Part shown: one piece after another, positions 8,611 to 17,255 of the stretch | How positions within the stretch are numbered: position 1 is the stretch's first letter | Layout of the letters: every line of letters starts with the position of its first letter | DNA from: Paenibacillus sp. J5C2022 | Lineage (GTDB): Bacteria > Bacillota > Bacilli > Paenibacillales > Paenibacillaceae | Direction of reading: 5' to 3' | NCBI RefSeq assembly: GCF_025567625.1 | Contig: NZ_JAOQJC010000001.1 | Location: forward strand, 326,756-390,755 | DNA length: 64,000 bases | Made by a program: the position numbers and the translations under genes | Notes under the pieces: generated by a model | The model's database searches: none | Told to the model about the DNA's origin: nothing | Seen by the model: only the letters and a program-made list of their open reading frames with translations

Positions 8611-9459
8611 ATGAAGCTGCATATTACCTACGATCATCCCATTCCGATTAACGCGTTCCAATGGACGCCTGCTACTTATCCGCAGCCGCCGCATGTACAT
8701 ACAAGTCTGGAGATCGGTCTCTGTCTGTCGGGCAAAGGCTGGTTCTCCTTCGGGAACAAGCGATATGCCGCAGACATTGGCGATCTGTTCCTTGTGAACA
8801 ATGAGGAACGGCATATCGCAATGTCCGATACGAACGATCCCAGCCGCTATCTATTCCTCAACTTTGACGCATCGCTTCTGTTGGCTGAAGACCCCGCTCT
8901 GCTGCTCCCTTTCTCCTATCGCTCCACCCGATTCTGCAATCATATTCCGGGCGGTTCGACACTCGCGGAGCAATTGGCGCCATGGATGCATGCTGTCGCC
9001 CGGGAGCTGAACGAGCAGAAACCCGGGTATTTGGCCATGGCCAAGAGCGGTCTTGTGCAATTGTGCGGGCATCTGTTGCGCCATTACAGTGAACTGCTGT
9101 CGGAGGATATGCGGCAGTCCATCGTACAGACTGCACGGCATGTGCAGCTGCTGACGGATGCTGTCGAGCACCGCTTCCGCGAACCGATTACGCTTCAGCA
9201 ATTGGCGGATGAGCTGGGGCTGAGCATTTCCCGGATTAGTCGGGCATTCCTGGAGACAACGGGGTATCGCTTCTCGGATTATCTCTCCCTGCTGCGTGTT
9301 CAGGCAGCCAAGCGGGAGCTGGCAGGCACAGACAAGACAATTGCCCATATCGCGTTCGAATGCGGCTTCCAAAGCTTGCCCACCTTCTACAGAGTGTTCA
9401 AGACGTATGCCGGTATGTCGCCTGCCGCTTACCGGCTGTCCTTAGGCGCTTCTGTATAA
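8611..9459 (+). CDS. AraC family regulator with cupin-type sensor domain
   Basis: A 282-residue one-component regulator. The N-terminal half is a cupin-like fold (PQPPHVHTSLEIGLCLSGKG near residues 26-45), used in this family to bind a sugar or related ligand. The C-terminal ~100 residues hold two helix-turn-helix motifs ending in AFECGFQSLPTFYRVFKTYAG. GAGGAGG precedes the ATG. It is followed after 107 bases by an ADP-ribosylglycohydrolase-family gene on the same strand, its likely target. Confidence 0.88.
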   Translation: MKLHITYDHPIPINAFQWTPATYPQPPHVHTSLEIGLCLSGKGWFSFGNKRYAADIGDLFLVNNEERHIAMSDTNDPSRYLFLNFDASLLLAEDPALLLPFSYRSTRFCNHIPGGSTLAEQLAPWMHAVARELNEQKPGYLAMAKSGLVQLCGHLLRHYSELLSEDMRQSIVQTARHVQLLTDAVEHRFREPITLQQLADELGLSISRISRAFLETTGYRFSDYLSLLRVQAAKRELAGTDKTIAHIAFECGFQSLPTFYRVFKTYAGMSPAAYRLSLGASV

Positions 9460-9566
9460 GCAAATAATGAGAAAATGCCGTCGCCTCATGAGAAGCTGTT
9501 ACCTCCGCATGCCATTATAATAAGTGCATAAGTGATCTTGATTAAGATGGCAGGAGGGATTCGTAA

Positions 9567-10967
9567 ATGTCAAATTGGAACGGGCTTCGGGAACTGATCC
9601 GTCAAGAGGTTACACAGCGCCGCGAGGAAGGCTGCGATGTGACCGGTTATGCGGAACGCGTCGAGAAGGCAGAGGCGAATGAAGCGGAATTAATGGGTGT
9701 GTATGCAGATCTGATGGCGCTTGAGTCCACAGCGGATTTCAAGTATTGCGAGCCGTCGGGGCTGGAGGAAATTCGGTCTGTCCGTCCGCATGGGCCGCGT
9801 GAACTGCACTGCGACTTGTCGGACCAACAATGGATGAACAAGTTCTACGGCGCCTGGCTGGGCCGTTCTGCGGGCTGCGCGCTTGGCAAGCCGCTGGAGA
9901 CGCATGTCTTCATGCATGGCTCCCATGGAAGAGCCGGCTGGCATAATATCAAGCTGTGGTTCGAAGGCGCCGGTCAGTGGCCCATCAGCCACTATACGCC
10001 AAGTGAATCCCAAGCGAGAGAACAATACGGCATCGCGATCAATAGTTGGTTCGGAACTGCCAGCTGCAGCGGCCATATCTCTTACATGGAGACGGATGAC
10101 GATATTCGTTATACCGTGCTCGGCTTGCTTCTGCTCGAGGAGCGCGGCCTGGCATTCGACGCATGGGACGTCGGGAAGCACTGGCTGCGGCATCTTCCAT
10201 TCGGCCAAGTGTTCACGGCAGAGGCCCAAGCCTATATGAACTTCTCGCGCGTCCTATCCCATATGCACAATGACAAGCCTCATGACTGGGAGCGGCATAT
10301 CGAATGGGTGCGTACCTATCTCAATCCTTACCGCGAGTGGATCGGCGCTCAGATTCGCGTAGACGGCTATGCATACGGCGCTGCCGGCAATCCCCAGCTC
10401 GCAGCGGAGCTGGCCTGGCGCGACGCCTCTCTCTCCCATGTGAAGAACGGCATCTACGGAGCCATGTTCTGCTCTGCGATGATTGCCGCCGCATTCGCGG
10501 AAAGCGATGTGAAGAGAATTGTGGAGATCGGATTGAGCGAAATACCGAAGCAAAGCCGTCTTGCCGAGGACATCGCGCTTGCGGTAAGGATAGCGGAGAG
10601 TACGGATGATCAAGTGGAGCTCGTCGATCGCGTATGGCAGGCGTTCAAGCATTATCATCCTGTACATACGAACAACAATGCCGCCTTATGCGCCGCCGCA
10701 TTGATCCATTCCGGAGGCGACTTCGAGAAGGGCATTACGACGGCTGTACTTGGCGGTTGGGACACGGACTGCAATGGCGCTACTGTAGGCTCCATTCTCG
10801 GTGCGGTCAATGGAGCGAACGCGCTCCCCGCATCCTGGATCGCCCCGTTGAACGATACACTGTATGCCGAGATAAGCGGGTTCCACCCCATTGCCATCTC
10901 CGAATGCGCACGAAGGAGCTATGAGGTGTTCCGAAAGCTGCACTTCCCGGAAAGGGAACGAAGATAA
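9567..10967 (+). CDS. ADP-ribosylglycohydrolase family protein
   Basis: A 466-residue member of the ADP-ribosylglycohydrolase (DraG/ARH) fold. Metal-binding acidic motifs are visible: METDDDIRY (about residues 173-181) and GGWDTDCNGAT (about 395-405). The first ~90 residues are an extension before the catalytic domain begins at FYGAWLGRSAGCALGKPLE. Members cleave ADP-ribose or related N-glycosidic bonds, but forms next to AraC regulators, as here, have no established substrate. CAGGAGGG precedes the ATG. No ADP-ribosyltransferase partner is visible nearby, so a sugar- or nucleoside-processing role is as likely as protein de-ADP-ribosylation. Confidence 0.85.
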   Translation: MSNWNGLRELIRQEVTQRREEGCDVTGYAERVEKAEANEAELMGVYADLMALESTADFKYCEPSGLEEIRSVRPHGPRELHCDLSDQQWMNKFYGAWLGRSAGCALGKPLETHVFMHGSHGRAGWHNIKLWFEGAGQWPISHYTPSESQAREQYGIAINSWFGTASCSGHISYMETDDDIRYTVLGLLLLEERGLAFDAWDVGKHWLRHLPFGQVFTAEAQAYMNFSRVLSHMHNDKPHDWERHIEWVRTYLNPYREWIGAQIRVDGYAYGAAGNPQLAAELAWRDASLSHVKNGIYGAMFCSAMIAAAFAESDVKRIVEIGLSEIPKQSRLAEDIALAVRIAESTDDQVELVDRVWQAFKHYHPVHTNNNAALCAAALIHSGGDFEKGITTAVLGGWDTDCNGATVGSILGAVNGANALPASWIAPLNDTLYAEISGFHPIAISECARRSYEVFRKLHFPERERR

Positions 10968-10985
10968 TTCTAACTGTTAATCGGC

Positions 10986-11014
10986 AGCGAGCAGTCGACA
11001 GTCGGCTGCTCGCT
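10986..11014. terminator. Stem-loop between convergent genes
   Basis: Nine-bp perfect stem AGCGAGCAG / CTGCTCGCT with an 11-base loop, between the stops of the ADP-ribosylglycohydrolase and phosphopantetheinyl transferase genes. There is no strong T-run on either side, so it may be a weak bidirectional terminator. Confidence 0.55.
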
Positions 11015-11019
11015 ACTCG

Positions 11020-11742
11020 TTATCTATTGGATGAAGAAGCCGCCTCTTCCTTTAGTTGAGCCAAAGTAATCGCCTCAACAGATGCAGGGAAATGTTCTTC
11101 CATCGAACAAGCAGCCAGCTTATAGCGCTCCCCCCAATCATAAAGGCGGAAAAAGCAAGGCTCCCCTCCGGCATGAATCGAAATCGACCGATTCGAGTCG
11201 ATCTCGATTCGAAACGACTGAAGCGGTAATGACAGTCCGCGGCCGATTGCCTTGCTATAGCTTTCCTTCAGCGTCCAAAGCTCATAGAAGCGGGATAAGC
11301 GTGACTCCCCCTTCTCGCGGAGAATGGATTCGTATTCTTCCGGCGCGAAGCACGTCTTGCCCAATTCCATGTCAATGGCTGCTACCTCCTCCACATCAAC
11401 GCCAACCGGACAGCTCCCTAGCAAACATACGACCCATTGTCCGGAATGCGAGACATTGAAGTGGATAGACGGGTTGTCAGGCAGCATCGGTTTGCCGTAA
11501 TGGTTGTGCTCGAAGACGATGTTGTGATAAGAGCTGTCTAATGCGCTGCTAACCATGGTCCTTGCAAGAACCTCGCCGATCAGCGTGCGATAAGCGTCTT
11601 GCGGTCGGTGCATTCGTTCCGCTTTCTTCCGCTTCACATCCGATACGTTCGTGTGCAGCCATGCATAGTCGTCATCGCACAAACTGAGAGGTACCGGAAC
11701 AGCCATTATCCGGGGTATTCGTGAAAACCTCGTTGGCATCAT
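11020..11742 (-). CDS. 4'-phosphopantetheinyl transferase (Sfp-type)
   Basis: A 240-residue Sfp-type enzyme that moves phosphopantetheine from coenzyme A to a serine of carrier proteins in peptide, polyketide or fatty acid synthases. The motifs GVDVEEV (about residue 125) and FYELWTLKESYSKAIGRGL (about residues 165-183) hold the Mg-binding Asp/Glu and the conserved Lys. AAGGAG lies 10 bases before the first of two adjacent ATG codons. No synthase genes are in the window, so it is a stand-alone activator acting on clusters elsewhere. Confidence 0.9.
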   Translation of the reverse strand: MMPTRFSRIPRIMAVPVPLSLCDDDYAWLHTNVSDVKRKKAERMHRPQDAYRTLIGEVLARTMVSSALDSSYHNIVFEHNHYGKPMLPDNPSIHFNVSHSGQWVVCLLGSCPVGVDVEEVAAIDMELGKTCFAPEEYESILREKGESRLSRFYELWTLKESYSKAIGRGLSLPLQSFRIEIDSNRSISIHAGGEPCFFRLYDWGERYKLAACSMEEHFPASVEAITLAQLKEEAASSSNR

Positions 11743-11848
11743 CGCGTTGTCGCTCCTTCGTCAGCCGGATTCTTCTCTTCAGTATACCGGAGATGTGCGA
11801 CGAAGTCCCGTTAGCAGTCAGTTGCAAATTCTTTATGTATAAAAAAGA

Positions 11849-11868
11849 AAGCAGCCGAATGGCTGCTT
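11849..11868 (-). terminator. Terminator of the SR1P-like transcript
   Basis: Eight-bp stem AAGCAGCC-GAAT-GGCTGCTT with the T-rich run TTTCTTTTTT on the minus strand, 43 bases past the stop of the SR1P-like gene. With the promoter near 12145-12170 it bounds a compact transcript of roughly 290 bases. Confidence 0.8.
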
Positions 11869-11911
11869 CAGAATGTTGATCATGCTAAAAATCGACGGCA
11901 TCCCGATAAAT

Positions 11912-12109
11912 TTAGGATTGTCTACTTGCTGCAAGCATATGAGTAGATGCTGCGTAAGACGTCTGCTCTTCCTTCACCCTTGCCATAAGACAATCCAGCT
12001 CCTGGCAATCCGAATAATAACGCATTACTCGCTCTGTAGGCAGTGTGTCGATAACGGTCATGCAATGCTTGCAAATAATGACTCCCAAATCCAACCCTTT
12101 ATCCGTCAT
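11912..12109 (-). CDS. SR1P-like small protein (GapA-binding peptide family)
   Basis: A 65-residue protein. Residues 7-40 fit the SR1P pattern G-x-I-x-C-x-x-C-x(3)-I-x(6)-[KR]-V-x(3)-Y-x-x-C (GVIICKHC ... RVMRYYSDC). In Bacillus subtilis SR1P is encoded by the dual-function small RNA SR1 and binds GapA. Here the protein has about 25 extra C-terminal residues. AAGGTG precedes the ATG by eight bases. The gene is alone between its own promoter and terminator, like SR1, so the transcript may also act as an RNA. GapA binding is inferred from family only. Confidence 0.65.
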   Translation of the reverse strand: MTDKGLDLGVIICKHCMTVIDTLPTERVMRYYSDCQELDCLMARVKEEQTSYAASTHMLAASRQS

Positions 12110-12139
12110 ATGCTACACACCTTTCGTATCGAACTCTGA

Positions 12140-12178
12140 ATATAGTATACATCATATATCTTATTATGTACACTATAT
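12140..12178 (-). promoter_or_regulatory. Promoter with long inverted repeat upstream of the SR1P-like gene
   Basis: Arms ATATAGTATACAT (12140-12152) and ATGTACACTATAT (12166-12178) are inverted repeats with one mismatch. On the minus strand they contain TGTACA, a 17-bp spacer and TATACT, a plausible sigma-A promoter. A repressor bound to the dyad would block it. B. subtilis SR1 is repressed by CcpN, but I do not see a clear CcpN consensus here. Confidence 0.55.
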
Positions 12179-12409
12179 GTTGCAATAATGTGCGTTAATG
12201 AAGAAAGTGTATCGTCCTTATTCATATTATGATGGTTTAATTCGATTCATGTATGCAGCGTTGGTTATATTTCTTGTATCATATAGAGCTACATAATCAT
12301 TGTTATGTAAACTTTATTCCAACAAGCTCCAAAAAAGCAATCGACTTCTATACAAGATGTGGTAAAATCGGAGTTAAGCGTTTCCAATCATGTGAGGAGG
12401 TCTTGTGCC

Positions 12410-13543
12410 ATGTCAGAAGCTACTGCACAAGGAAGCACAACAATTAATGTACAGTCATTGGATGAGAATATGAAGCTGGAGGAAACGGGGCCACTCGGTC
12501 TTGTCTGGCATTCCCCTGTCGAAGCGCCCTTCCGTCTGTCGGGATTCGCCTGGTATGACCAAGAGCGCTTGTTCCGCCGCATGCCCTTGAATGAGAGCGG
12601 CAAGCTGTCTCAAGCGGTCGATTATCTGGCGAACTGCACCGCAGGCGGACAGATCAGCTTCCGTACGAATTCGCCGCGGCTTGCGGTCTCCGTAGAACTC
12701 GCAGCGGCGGCGGATATGTACCATATGCCGGCGACCGGACAATGCGGCTTCGACGCTTATATTGGAACACCGGGAGAGCAGCGATATATTGCAACTTCCC
12801 GCTATGACCATCGAGAGCAATCCTACGAGTGTATATTATTCGAATTGCCGGAGAGCACCATGCGTGAGGTAACATTGAACTTCCCGCTCTATCAAGGCGT
12901 GAAGTCGGTATCCATCGGACTGGAGAGCGACTGCGAAGTCCTCCCCCCGACTCCTTATGCCAGCAACAAGAAAGTGGTCTTATACGGCACTTCCATCTTG
13001 CAAGGCGGCTGCGCCAACCGTCCGGGGATGGCTTATCCGAACATTATAAGCCGCAGAATCCCGCTCCAGTTCATCAATCTGGGCTTCTCCGGCAATGGCC
13101 GCGGCGAACCCGAAGTCGCACAGATCATTAGCGACATTCAAGATCCCGCCTTGCTGGTATTGGATTACGAAGCTAATGCAGTCAGTCATGAATTGTATAG
13201 CCAGACGCTGCCGGAATTTATCCGAATCTACCGGGAAGCGCATCCCGAAGTGCCCATATTGGTCGTATCGAAATTCCGATACGCGCTGGAGAACTTCAAT
13301 CCGGAAGCGCTGCAGCGCCGGCTCGGCATGAAGCAGATTGCGATCGATGTCGTGGAGCAATATAAGCAGCAAGGAGATCGCAACATTCACTTCTTCGACG
13401 GCAGCGATATGTTCGGCGGCGATGATGCCCACGAATGTACGGTCGATGGCGCGCATCCGACAGACCTCGGTTTCTTGCGAATGGCGGATGCGCTTGCTCC
13501 CGCCTTCCAACAATTGCTCAGCCGGGAGTTGGAGCAAGCGTAA
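12410..13543 (+). CDS. SGNH/GDSL-type hydrolase (esterase)
   Basis: A 377-residue protein with an N-terminal beta-sandwich domain (SGNH_hydro N-terminal type, about residues 25-165) followed by an SGNH hydrolase domain. Catalytic features: block I GTSILQGG with the nucleophile Ser near residue 186, GFSGNGRGE (block II), and the C-terminal DGAHPTDLG with the Asp/His pair. Such enzymes deacylate carbohydrates or lipids. No signal peptide is seen, so it is probably cytoplasmic. GAGGAGG nine bases upstream fixes the ATG at 12410. The 300 bases upstream (12110-12409) hold only the dyad promoter of the opposite gene and no other gene I can support. Confidence 0.85.
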   Translation: MSEATAQGSTTINVQSLDENMKLEETGPLGLVWHSPVEAPFRLSGFAWYDQERLFRRMPLNESGKLSQAVDYLANCTAGGQISFRTNSPRLAVSVELAAAADMYHMPATGQCGFDAYIGTPGEQRYIATSRYDHREQSYECILFELPESTMREVTLNFPLYQGVKSVSIGLESDCEVLPPTPYASNKKVVLYGTSILQGGCANRPGMAYPNIISRRIPLQFINLGFSGNGRGEPEVAQIISDIQDPALLVLDYEANAVSHELYSQTLPEFIRIYREAHPEVPILVVSKFRYALENFNPEALQRRLGMKQIAIDVVEQYKQQGDRNIHFFDGSDMFGGDDAHECTVDGAHPTDLGFLRMADALAPAFQQLLSRELEQA

Positions 13544-13557
13544 GCCGAATCTGATCA

Positions 13558-13610
13558 GCCTGCCTGCGCGCTGCCTCCCTCCAAGTTGCATTGGCGGAGC
13601 GCAGGCAGGC
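13558..13610. terminator. Bidirectional stem-loop between convergent genes
   Basis: Perfect 12-bp stem GCCTGCCTGCGC (13558-13569) / GCGCAGGCAGGC (13599-13610) between the stops of the SGNH hydrolase and the SgrR-type regulator. No long T-run on either side, but position and strength suit a shared terminator. Confidence 0.7.
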
Positions 13611-13613
13611 AGC

Positions 13614-15383
13614 TTACCTTGACAGCCAGATATCCTTGAAGTCAATCCAGCCTAATTCATTCAAGACAATTCCTCTGAAGCTGGGATGATACCTGGTGTT
13701 CATCGTCTGATGCGTCAGGAATAGGACTTGCGATTGCTCGATGACTCTCCGTTCAATGCGCTTCAGCCAGTCAATGCGATCCTCCTTGTAACGAGTTCCA
13801 AGCGCTTGGTCAGTCTGATCGCGTGTCCATCTTATCAGTTCCTGCGTCATATTCCGGCTTAGGAAGCTGCCCTGCTCGTACAGCTCTACAAGATCGACTT
13901 CATCATCGGAGCACACGATACTGTAAAGGATGCCGTCCGCTTGTTGAAGGTTGCATTGATCTGGCGGAGTGTGGACAGATTGCCAATGGATCTGCACATC
14001 AACACCGTACCCCGCAAGCTCTTTCGATATCCAGTTCACTTCCGCTTCATGCGCTGTATACGTATATAATTGTACCGCTTCTCCCTTATAATTCGCTTCT
14101 TGCAATAAGCGCCGGGCATACTGACGATCAGGCGACGAAGGGTACACGACTTCATCATTCGTCGGATAGAATCCAATAGCGGGATACATCCGCTCATCCT
14201 TCAATTCCCGGATCATCTTGTTCCGGTCAATAAGTATGTCGACAGCCTGCCTGAACTTTAGAGATTGCTGAGGACCTTCCTGGTTCACATTCCATACGAT
14301 CAGACTGCACCCAATGCTGGGCGACTCTTCACTCTTCCAGGCTTGCGTATGAACGCTGTCGTCCTGTTCGCCGTCGCTGAGCAATTGGACCCAACGAATG
14401 CCGAAGGAAGCGGTATCCTCGGGCATCATGACGATAATCGCTTCGTCGATATGAGCCCTTCCCTGGAAGTATTGCGGGTTCGCATGCAGCTTGAAGTAAT
14501 CCTCCGTCCATTCTACGAAGCGGAACGGTCCTGTGCCAACGGGATGTCTCCAGAAGCTCTCGTCTTCCTTGACCAGCTCCTCGGGAACAATCGAGTAGGC
14601 GAACGAGCATAGAAACCGGGGAAATATCCAATTCGGTTTCGCTAATGTAAAGCGGACGGATCGTTGACCAATGCTTTCGACGTTCATAATGGAGCGCGCG
14701 CACCACCCGCAGCTGTTCAGCCTCTTCATGGAGAAGACGACGTCGTCCGCCGTCAATTCTCTGCCGTGATGGAACATAATGCCCCTCCGTAAATAAAACG
14801 TCCAAGTCTGCCCTTTATCGTCATGCTCCCACGCATGCGCCAGGGAGGGCATCACTTCTCTCCGCTTCTGATCGAAGGTAACCAGACTATCGAACATTTG
14901 GCGTACCATATGCGCGCTGAACGAATAGAGCACCTCTTTGGGATCTAGCGTAATGAGGCTCCTATATACAGGAAGGCGCAGCGAATCCCACTCCCCTTCA
15001 TCCTCTTGCTCCCTATGATAGCCGAATTGGCTGTTCATCCAATGAATAAAATCCGGGCGGACCGCTGTTCCCGCTCCATATTGCCGAATATGCTGAAAAG
15101 CCCGCTTATATTCGCCTTGCAAGGCGAAATGCTGGGCGAGCCTCATCAAGACACTCTCTCTTGTCGCGAGGAAGGAAAGTTGTGAACGATTGCCTCGGCC
15201 AAGCCCCGCACGCCAGGCAATCAGATTCTCTTGCACCAGCTTGCGCAGTATAATCTTGACATTGCGCGGCGTGCAATGAAGCGCTGTCGAGAGCTGCTGC
15301 ACAGATACTTCTACGTCTTTCTCAACACCATGCTTGCAGGCAAGAATGGAATAGAGATGAAGATAGCGTTCTTCAGTCAGCAT
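13614..15383 (-). CDS. SgrR-type regulator (HTH + solute-binding domain)
   Basis: A 589-residue protein with an N-terminal winged helix domain (about residues 5-95, SgrR_N type) fused to a family 5 extracellular-solute-binding domain (from about 115 to the end) used as a cytoplasmic ligand sensor. E. coli SgrR has this layout and controls responses to sugar-phosphate stress and neighbouring transporters. There is no signal peptide. AAGGAGG precedes the ATG. It is divergent from a small ORF at 15525 and close to an MFS gene at 16002-17255, plausible targets. Ligand unknown. Confidence 0.85.
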   Translation of the reverse strand: MLTEERYLHLYSILACKHGVEKDVEVSVQQLSTALHCTPRNVKIILRKLVQENLIAWRAGLGRGNRSQLSFLATRESVLMRLAQHFALQGEYKRAFQHIRQYGAGTAVRPDFIHWMNSQFGYHREQEDEGEWDSLRLPVYRSLITLDPKEVLYSFSAHMVRQMFDSLVTFDQKRREVMPSLAHAWEHDDKGQTWTFYLRRGIMFHHGRELTADDVVFSMKRLNSCGWCARSIMNVESIGQRSVRFTLAKPNWIFPRFLCSFAYSIVPEELVKEDESFWRHPVGTGPFRFVEWTEDYFKLHANPQYFQGRAHIDEAIIVMMPEDTASFGIRWVQLLSDGEQDDSVHTQAWKSEESPSIGCSLIVWNVNQEGPQQSLKFRQAVDILIDRNKMIRELKDERMYPAIGFYPTNDEVVYPSSPDRQYARRLLQEANYKGEAVQLYTYTAHEAEVNWISKELAGYGVDVQIHWQSVHTPPDQCNLQQADGILYSIVCSDDEVDLVELYEQGSFLSRNMTQELIRWTRDQTDQALGTRYKEDRIDWLKRIERRVIEQSQVLFLTHQTMNTRYHPSFRGIVLNELGWIDFKDIWLSR

Positions 15384-15417
15384 CGTTTATTTGTCCTCCT
15401 TCGTATACCTCATAATT

Positions 15418-15481
15418 GGGGGATTTAAAAGGGGAAAACAATTATATCCAATTATACTCTTTTTATCCCCTTTTTGTCCCC
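15418..15481. promoter_or_regulatory. Inverted repeat and promoter region between sgrR-like gene and small ORF
   Basis: AAAAGGGGA (15427-15435) and TCCCCTTTT (15466-15474) form a perfect 9-bp inverted repeat; outer GGGG and CCCC runs extend it imperfectly. Between them the minus strand carries two TATAAT boxes ten bases apart. The layout suits autoregulation by the SgrR-type protein and control of the divergent small ORF. Binding is inferred. Confidence 0.5.
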
Positions 15482-15524
15482 TCATAATGGAATGAACGAA
15501 AGCAACAAAGGAGGACGATCGAAT

Positions 15525-15680
15525 ATGCTGGATTTCTATGTAGCGGATCAGCTGAAGCAGGCGCGTATGGATGAGATAAAGCAATACCATAAGCATGCTA
15601 TGCCGAACGAAAAACAGACCCCAAACCGGCGAGGCCTGCTCTTCATATACTGTTACGCGCTTTTCTTCTTCATGAGATAA
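15525..15680 (+). CDS. Small ORF divergent from the SgrR-type gene
   Basis: A 51-residue ORF starting MLDFYVADQLKQARMDEIKQ, with AAAGGAGG (15508-15515) nine bases before the ATG. The first half is charged and probably helical; residues 38-51 are hydrophobic (LLFIYCYALFFF). Its last 28 bases overlap the end of the convergent membrane protein gene. E. coli has the small protein SgrT (within the sRNA SgrS) divergent from sgrR, so the arrangement is suggestive, but there is no sequence similarity I can point to. Confidence 0.45.
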   Translation: MLDFYVADQLKQARMDEIKQYHKHAMPNEKQTPNRRGLLFIYCYALFFFMR

Positions 15681-15940
15681 CGAATCATGTAATAACCTGC
15701 TGCCAATCCGACAAATGCCGCAGTCGCTGCTGCTGCCGACCATCCCCAGTGCCCGCTTGCCGAATAACCAATTGTGACGGATTTATCCAATTGATCGACC
15801 GATTCATAGCTCTCGATGATAGCTGGCACATAGTTGGCTGTAAGGAGCATGCCTTGTGCAACCTGCCATGTCAGGTAGAGGATGAGAACGAGGGCAGCGA
15901 ACACCACAGCTTCGATAAAAAAACGTTTATTCCATGTCAT
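15653..15940 (-). CDS. Small two-helix membrane protein, unknown function
   Basis: A 95-residue protein with two predicted transmembrane helices (about residues 9-33 and 64-88), a roughly 30-residue loop between them and a basic tail KKKSA. No family is recognised. GGAGG lies before the ATG. It sits 61 bases after the MFS gene at 16002-17255 on the same strand and may be co-transcribed with it. Confidence 0.7.
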   Translation of the reverse strand: MTWNKRFFIEAVVFAALVLILYLTWQVAQGMLLTANYVPAIIESYESVDQLDKSVTIGYSASGHWGWSAAAATAAFVGLAAGYYMIRYLMKKKSA

Positions 15941-16001
15941 CTGACAGCCTCCTCACCACTATCCTAACGGCTAATGGTAAAAAATACAATGATTCGCAAG
16001 C

Positions 16002-17255
16002 TTAAATCCCACTATCCGGATGGATGCTTGTCCTGCTTTCCCTCGCTCTCAGCCAACTGCCGCTCATCCATGCAATTGCCGCCATGCCAACCGTCATATA
16101 AGCGCAAAGCCGATACATGCCTTCGTAGGAAACGGCGTCGACAACAGGGCCCATAAGAAATCCGCCGGATGCGACCCCCATATCGGCCGAGCCGATGAAG
16201 ACGCCAATCAGTACGTTGCGCTTATCCTTAGGCAGTACAATGGACAGATAAGCCATTAAGTACGGATATATGACAGCTTGGACAACTCCCAACAGGAGGG
16301 CCGCCGGATAGATGAGCAGCCCGGCCATTGGCCCAAAGGATAATAATAACGCGGTCAATGAAACGCCCAGACACAGCAGTGCCATGAACGCTGGCCGCCA
16401 ACTGCCGTCTGAGGGGATGCGCTTGCTGAGCATAACTCGCGTTGCGACAAGCGCTGTACCGTGCAGAGACAGATACAATCCGGCATTGCCGTAAGTCAGG
16501 GTCTTAGCATATAACGGCATGAACGTGACGACGGCACCGAATACAATGGAAGCCACCAGCATGCACAGACTGCAGACGACCAGATGGCGGTTCCCCACCG
16601 ATCGGAGCCAATGGGACTGCTTCATCGTATGTACCTGCCGTTCCTCAGACTCGCCATCCACATCATGCGATTCCGATTGGTCTCTGATGGACACCCCCAT
16701 GCCGAACAATGCAGTCATGACGGCAATTCCGATCATCAATAGTGTGAAAGCGTTGCTGCCACCCCATTCCCATATGCCTACTGCCGCGAGCGGACCGGCG
16801 ATGGTCGGAATATAGGTGAACAGCGAGTACATCGAGATGCCTCTTGAACGCTCCTCTTCAGGAAGTGTATCTATAATGGCCAGCTGCAGCGTCATGGAGA
16901 AGAACGCCGTGCATATGCCTTGCAGAATTCTGGCGACTACATAATACTCCATGCTTGCGATGGTGTACCATATGAGCGCCAGTCCGTTCAAGAGCAAGAT
17001 CAGCCGCAGCAGCCTGGAAGCTCCGTATCGTTGGATAAGCGCGCCTGCCCATGGGCGGAACAGCATGCAGGTGAGCATATAGGTTCCCATAATCCAACCT
17101 ATTGTTGTATGACTGGAGCCTTGCTCATGTCCCTGCAGCGGAACGATGACATTCAGTATCGCATTGGCGCTGAAGAACAACAGCGCCAGCGCATAGAGCC
17201 GAAGCAGCGGTTTGGAGACGGCCCCGGCTCTCCCCACTCCAATTATCTTGCTCAT
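16002..17255 (-). CDS. MFS transporter (12-helix, DHA1-like)
   Basis: A 417-residue major facilitator superfamily protein with 12 predicted helices and a long central loop (about residues 195-220). The loop after helix 2 reads RPWAGALIQRYGASRLL, the usual MFS loop motif. Drug or metabolite efflux is the common role of this group; the substrate is not identifiable. GGAAGGATGCTGAC precedes the ATG. Its promoter at 17363-17391 contains an inverted repeat, so it is probably under a repressor. Confidence 0.85.
   Translation of the reverse strand: MSKIIGVGRAGAVSKPLLRLYALALLFFSANAILNVIVPLQGHEQGSSHTTIGWIMGTYMLTCMLFRPWAGALIQRYGASRLLRLILLLNGLALIWYTIASMEYYVVARILQGICTAFFSMTLQLAIIDTLPEEERSRGISMYSLFTYIPTIAGPLAAVGIWEWGGSNAFTLLMIGIAVMTALFGMGVSIRDQSESHDVDGESEERQVHTMKQSHWLRSVGNRHLVVCSLCMLVASIVFGAVVTFMPLYAKTLTYGNAGLYLSLHGTALVATRVMLSKRIPSDGSWRPAFMALLCLGVSLTALLLSFGPMAGLLIYPAALLLGVVQAVIYPYLMAYLSIVLPKDKRNVLIGVFIGSADMGVASGGFLMGPVVDAVSYEGMYRLCAYMTVGMAAIAWMSGSWLRARESRTSIHPDSGI

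Noticed and set aside
11873..12139. 88-codon plus-strand frame opposite the SR1P-like gene
   Set aside because: It is antisense to the better-supported SR1P-like frame, which has the Cys motif, ribosome site, promoter and terminator.
12253..12447. 64-codon plus-strand frame upstream of the SGNH hydrolase
   Set aside because: It runs into the hydrolase gene in another frame, contains its ribosome binding site and has no protein-like composition.
15387..15743. 118-codon minus-strand frame between the SgrR-type gene and the small membrane protein
   Set aside because: It covers the promoter region with its inverted repeat, overlaps both the 51-codon ORF and the membrane protein gene, and has no family-like features.
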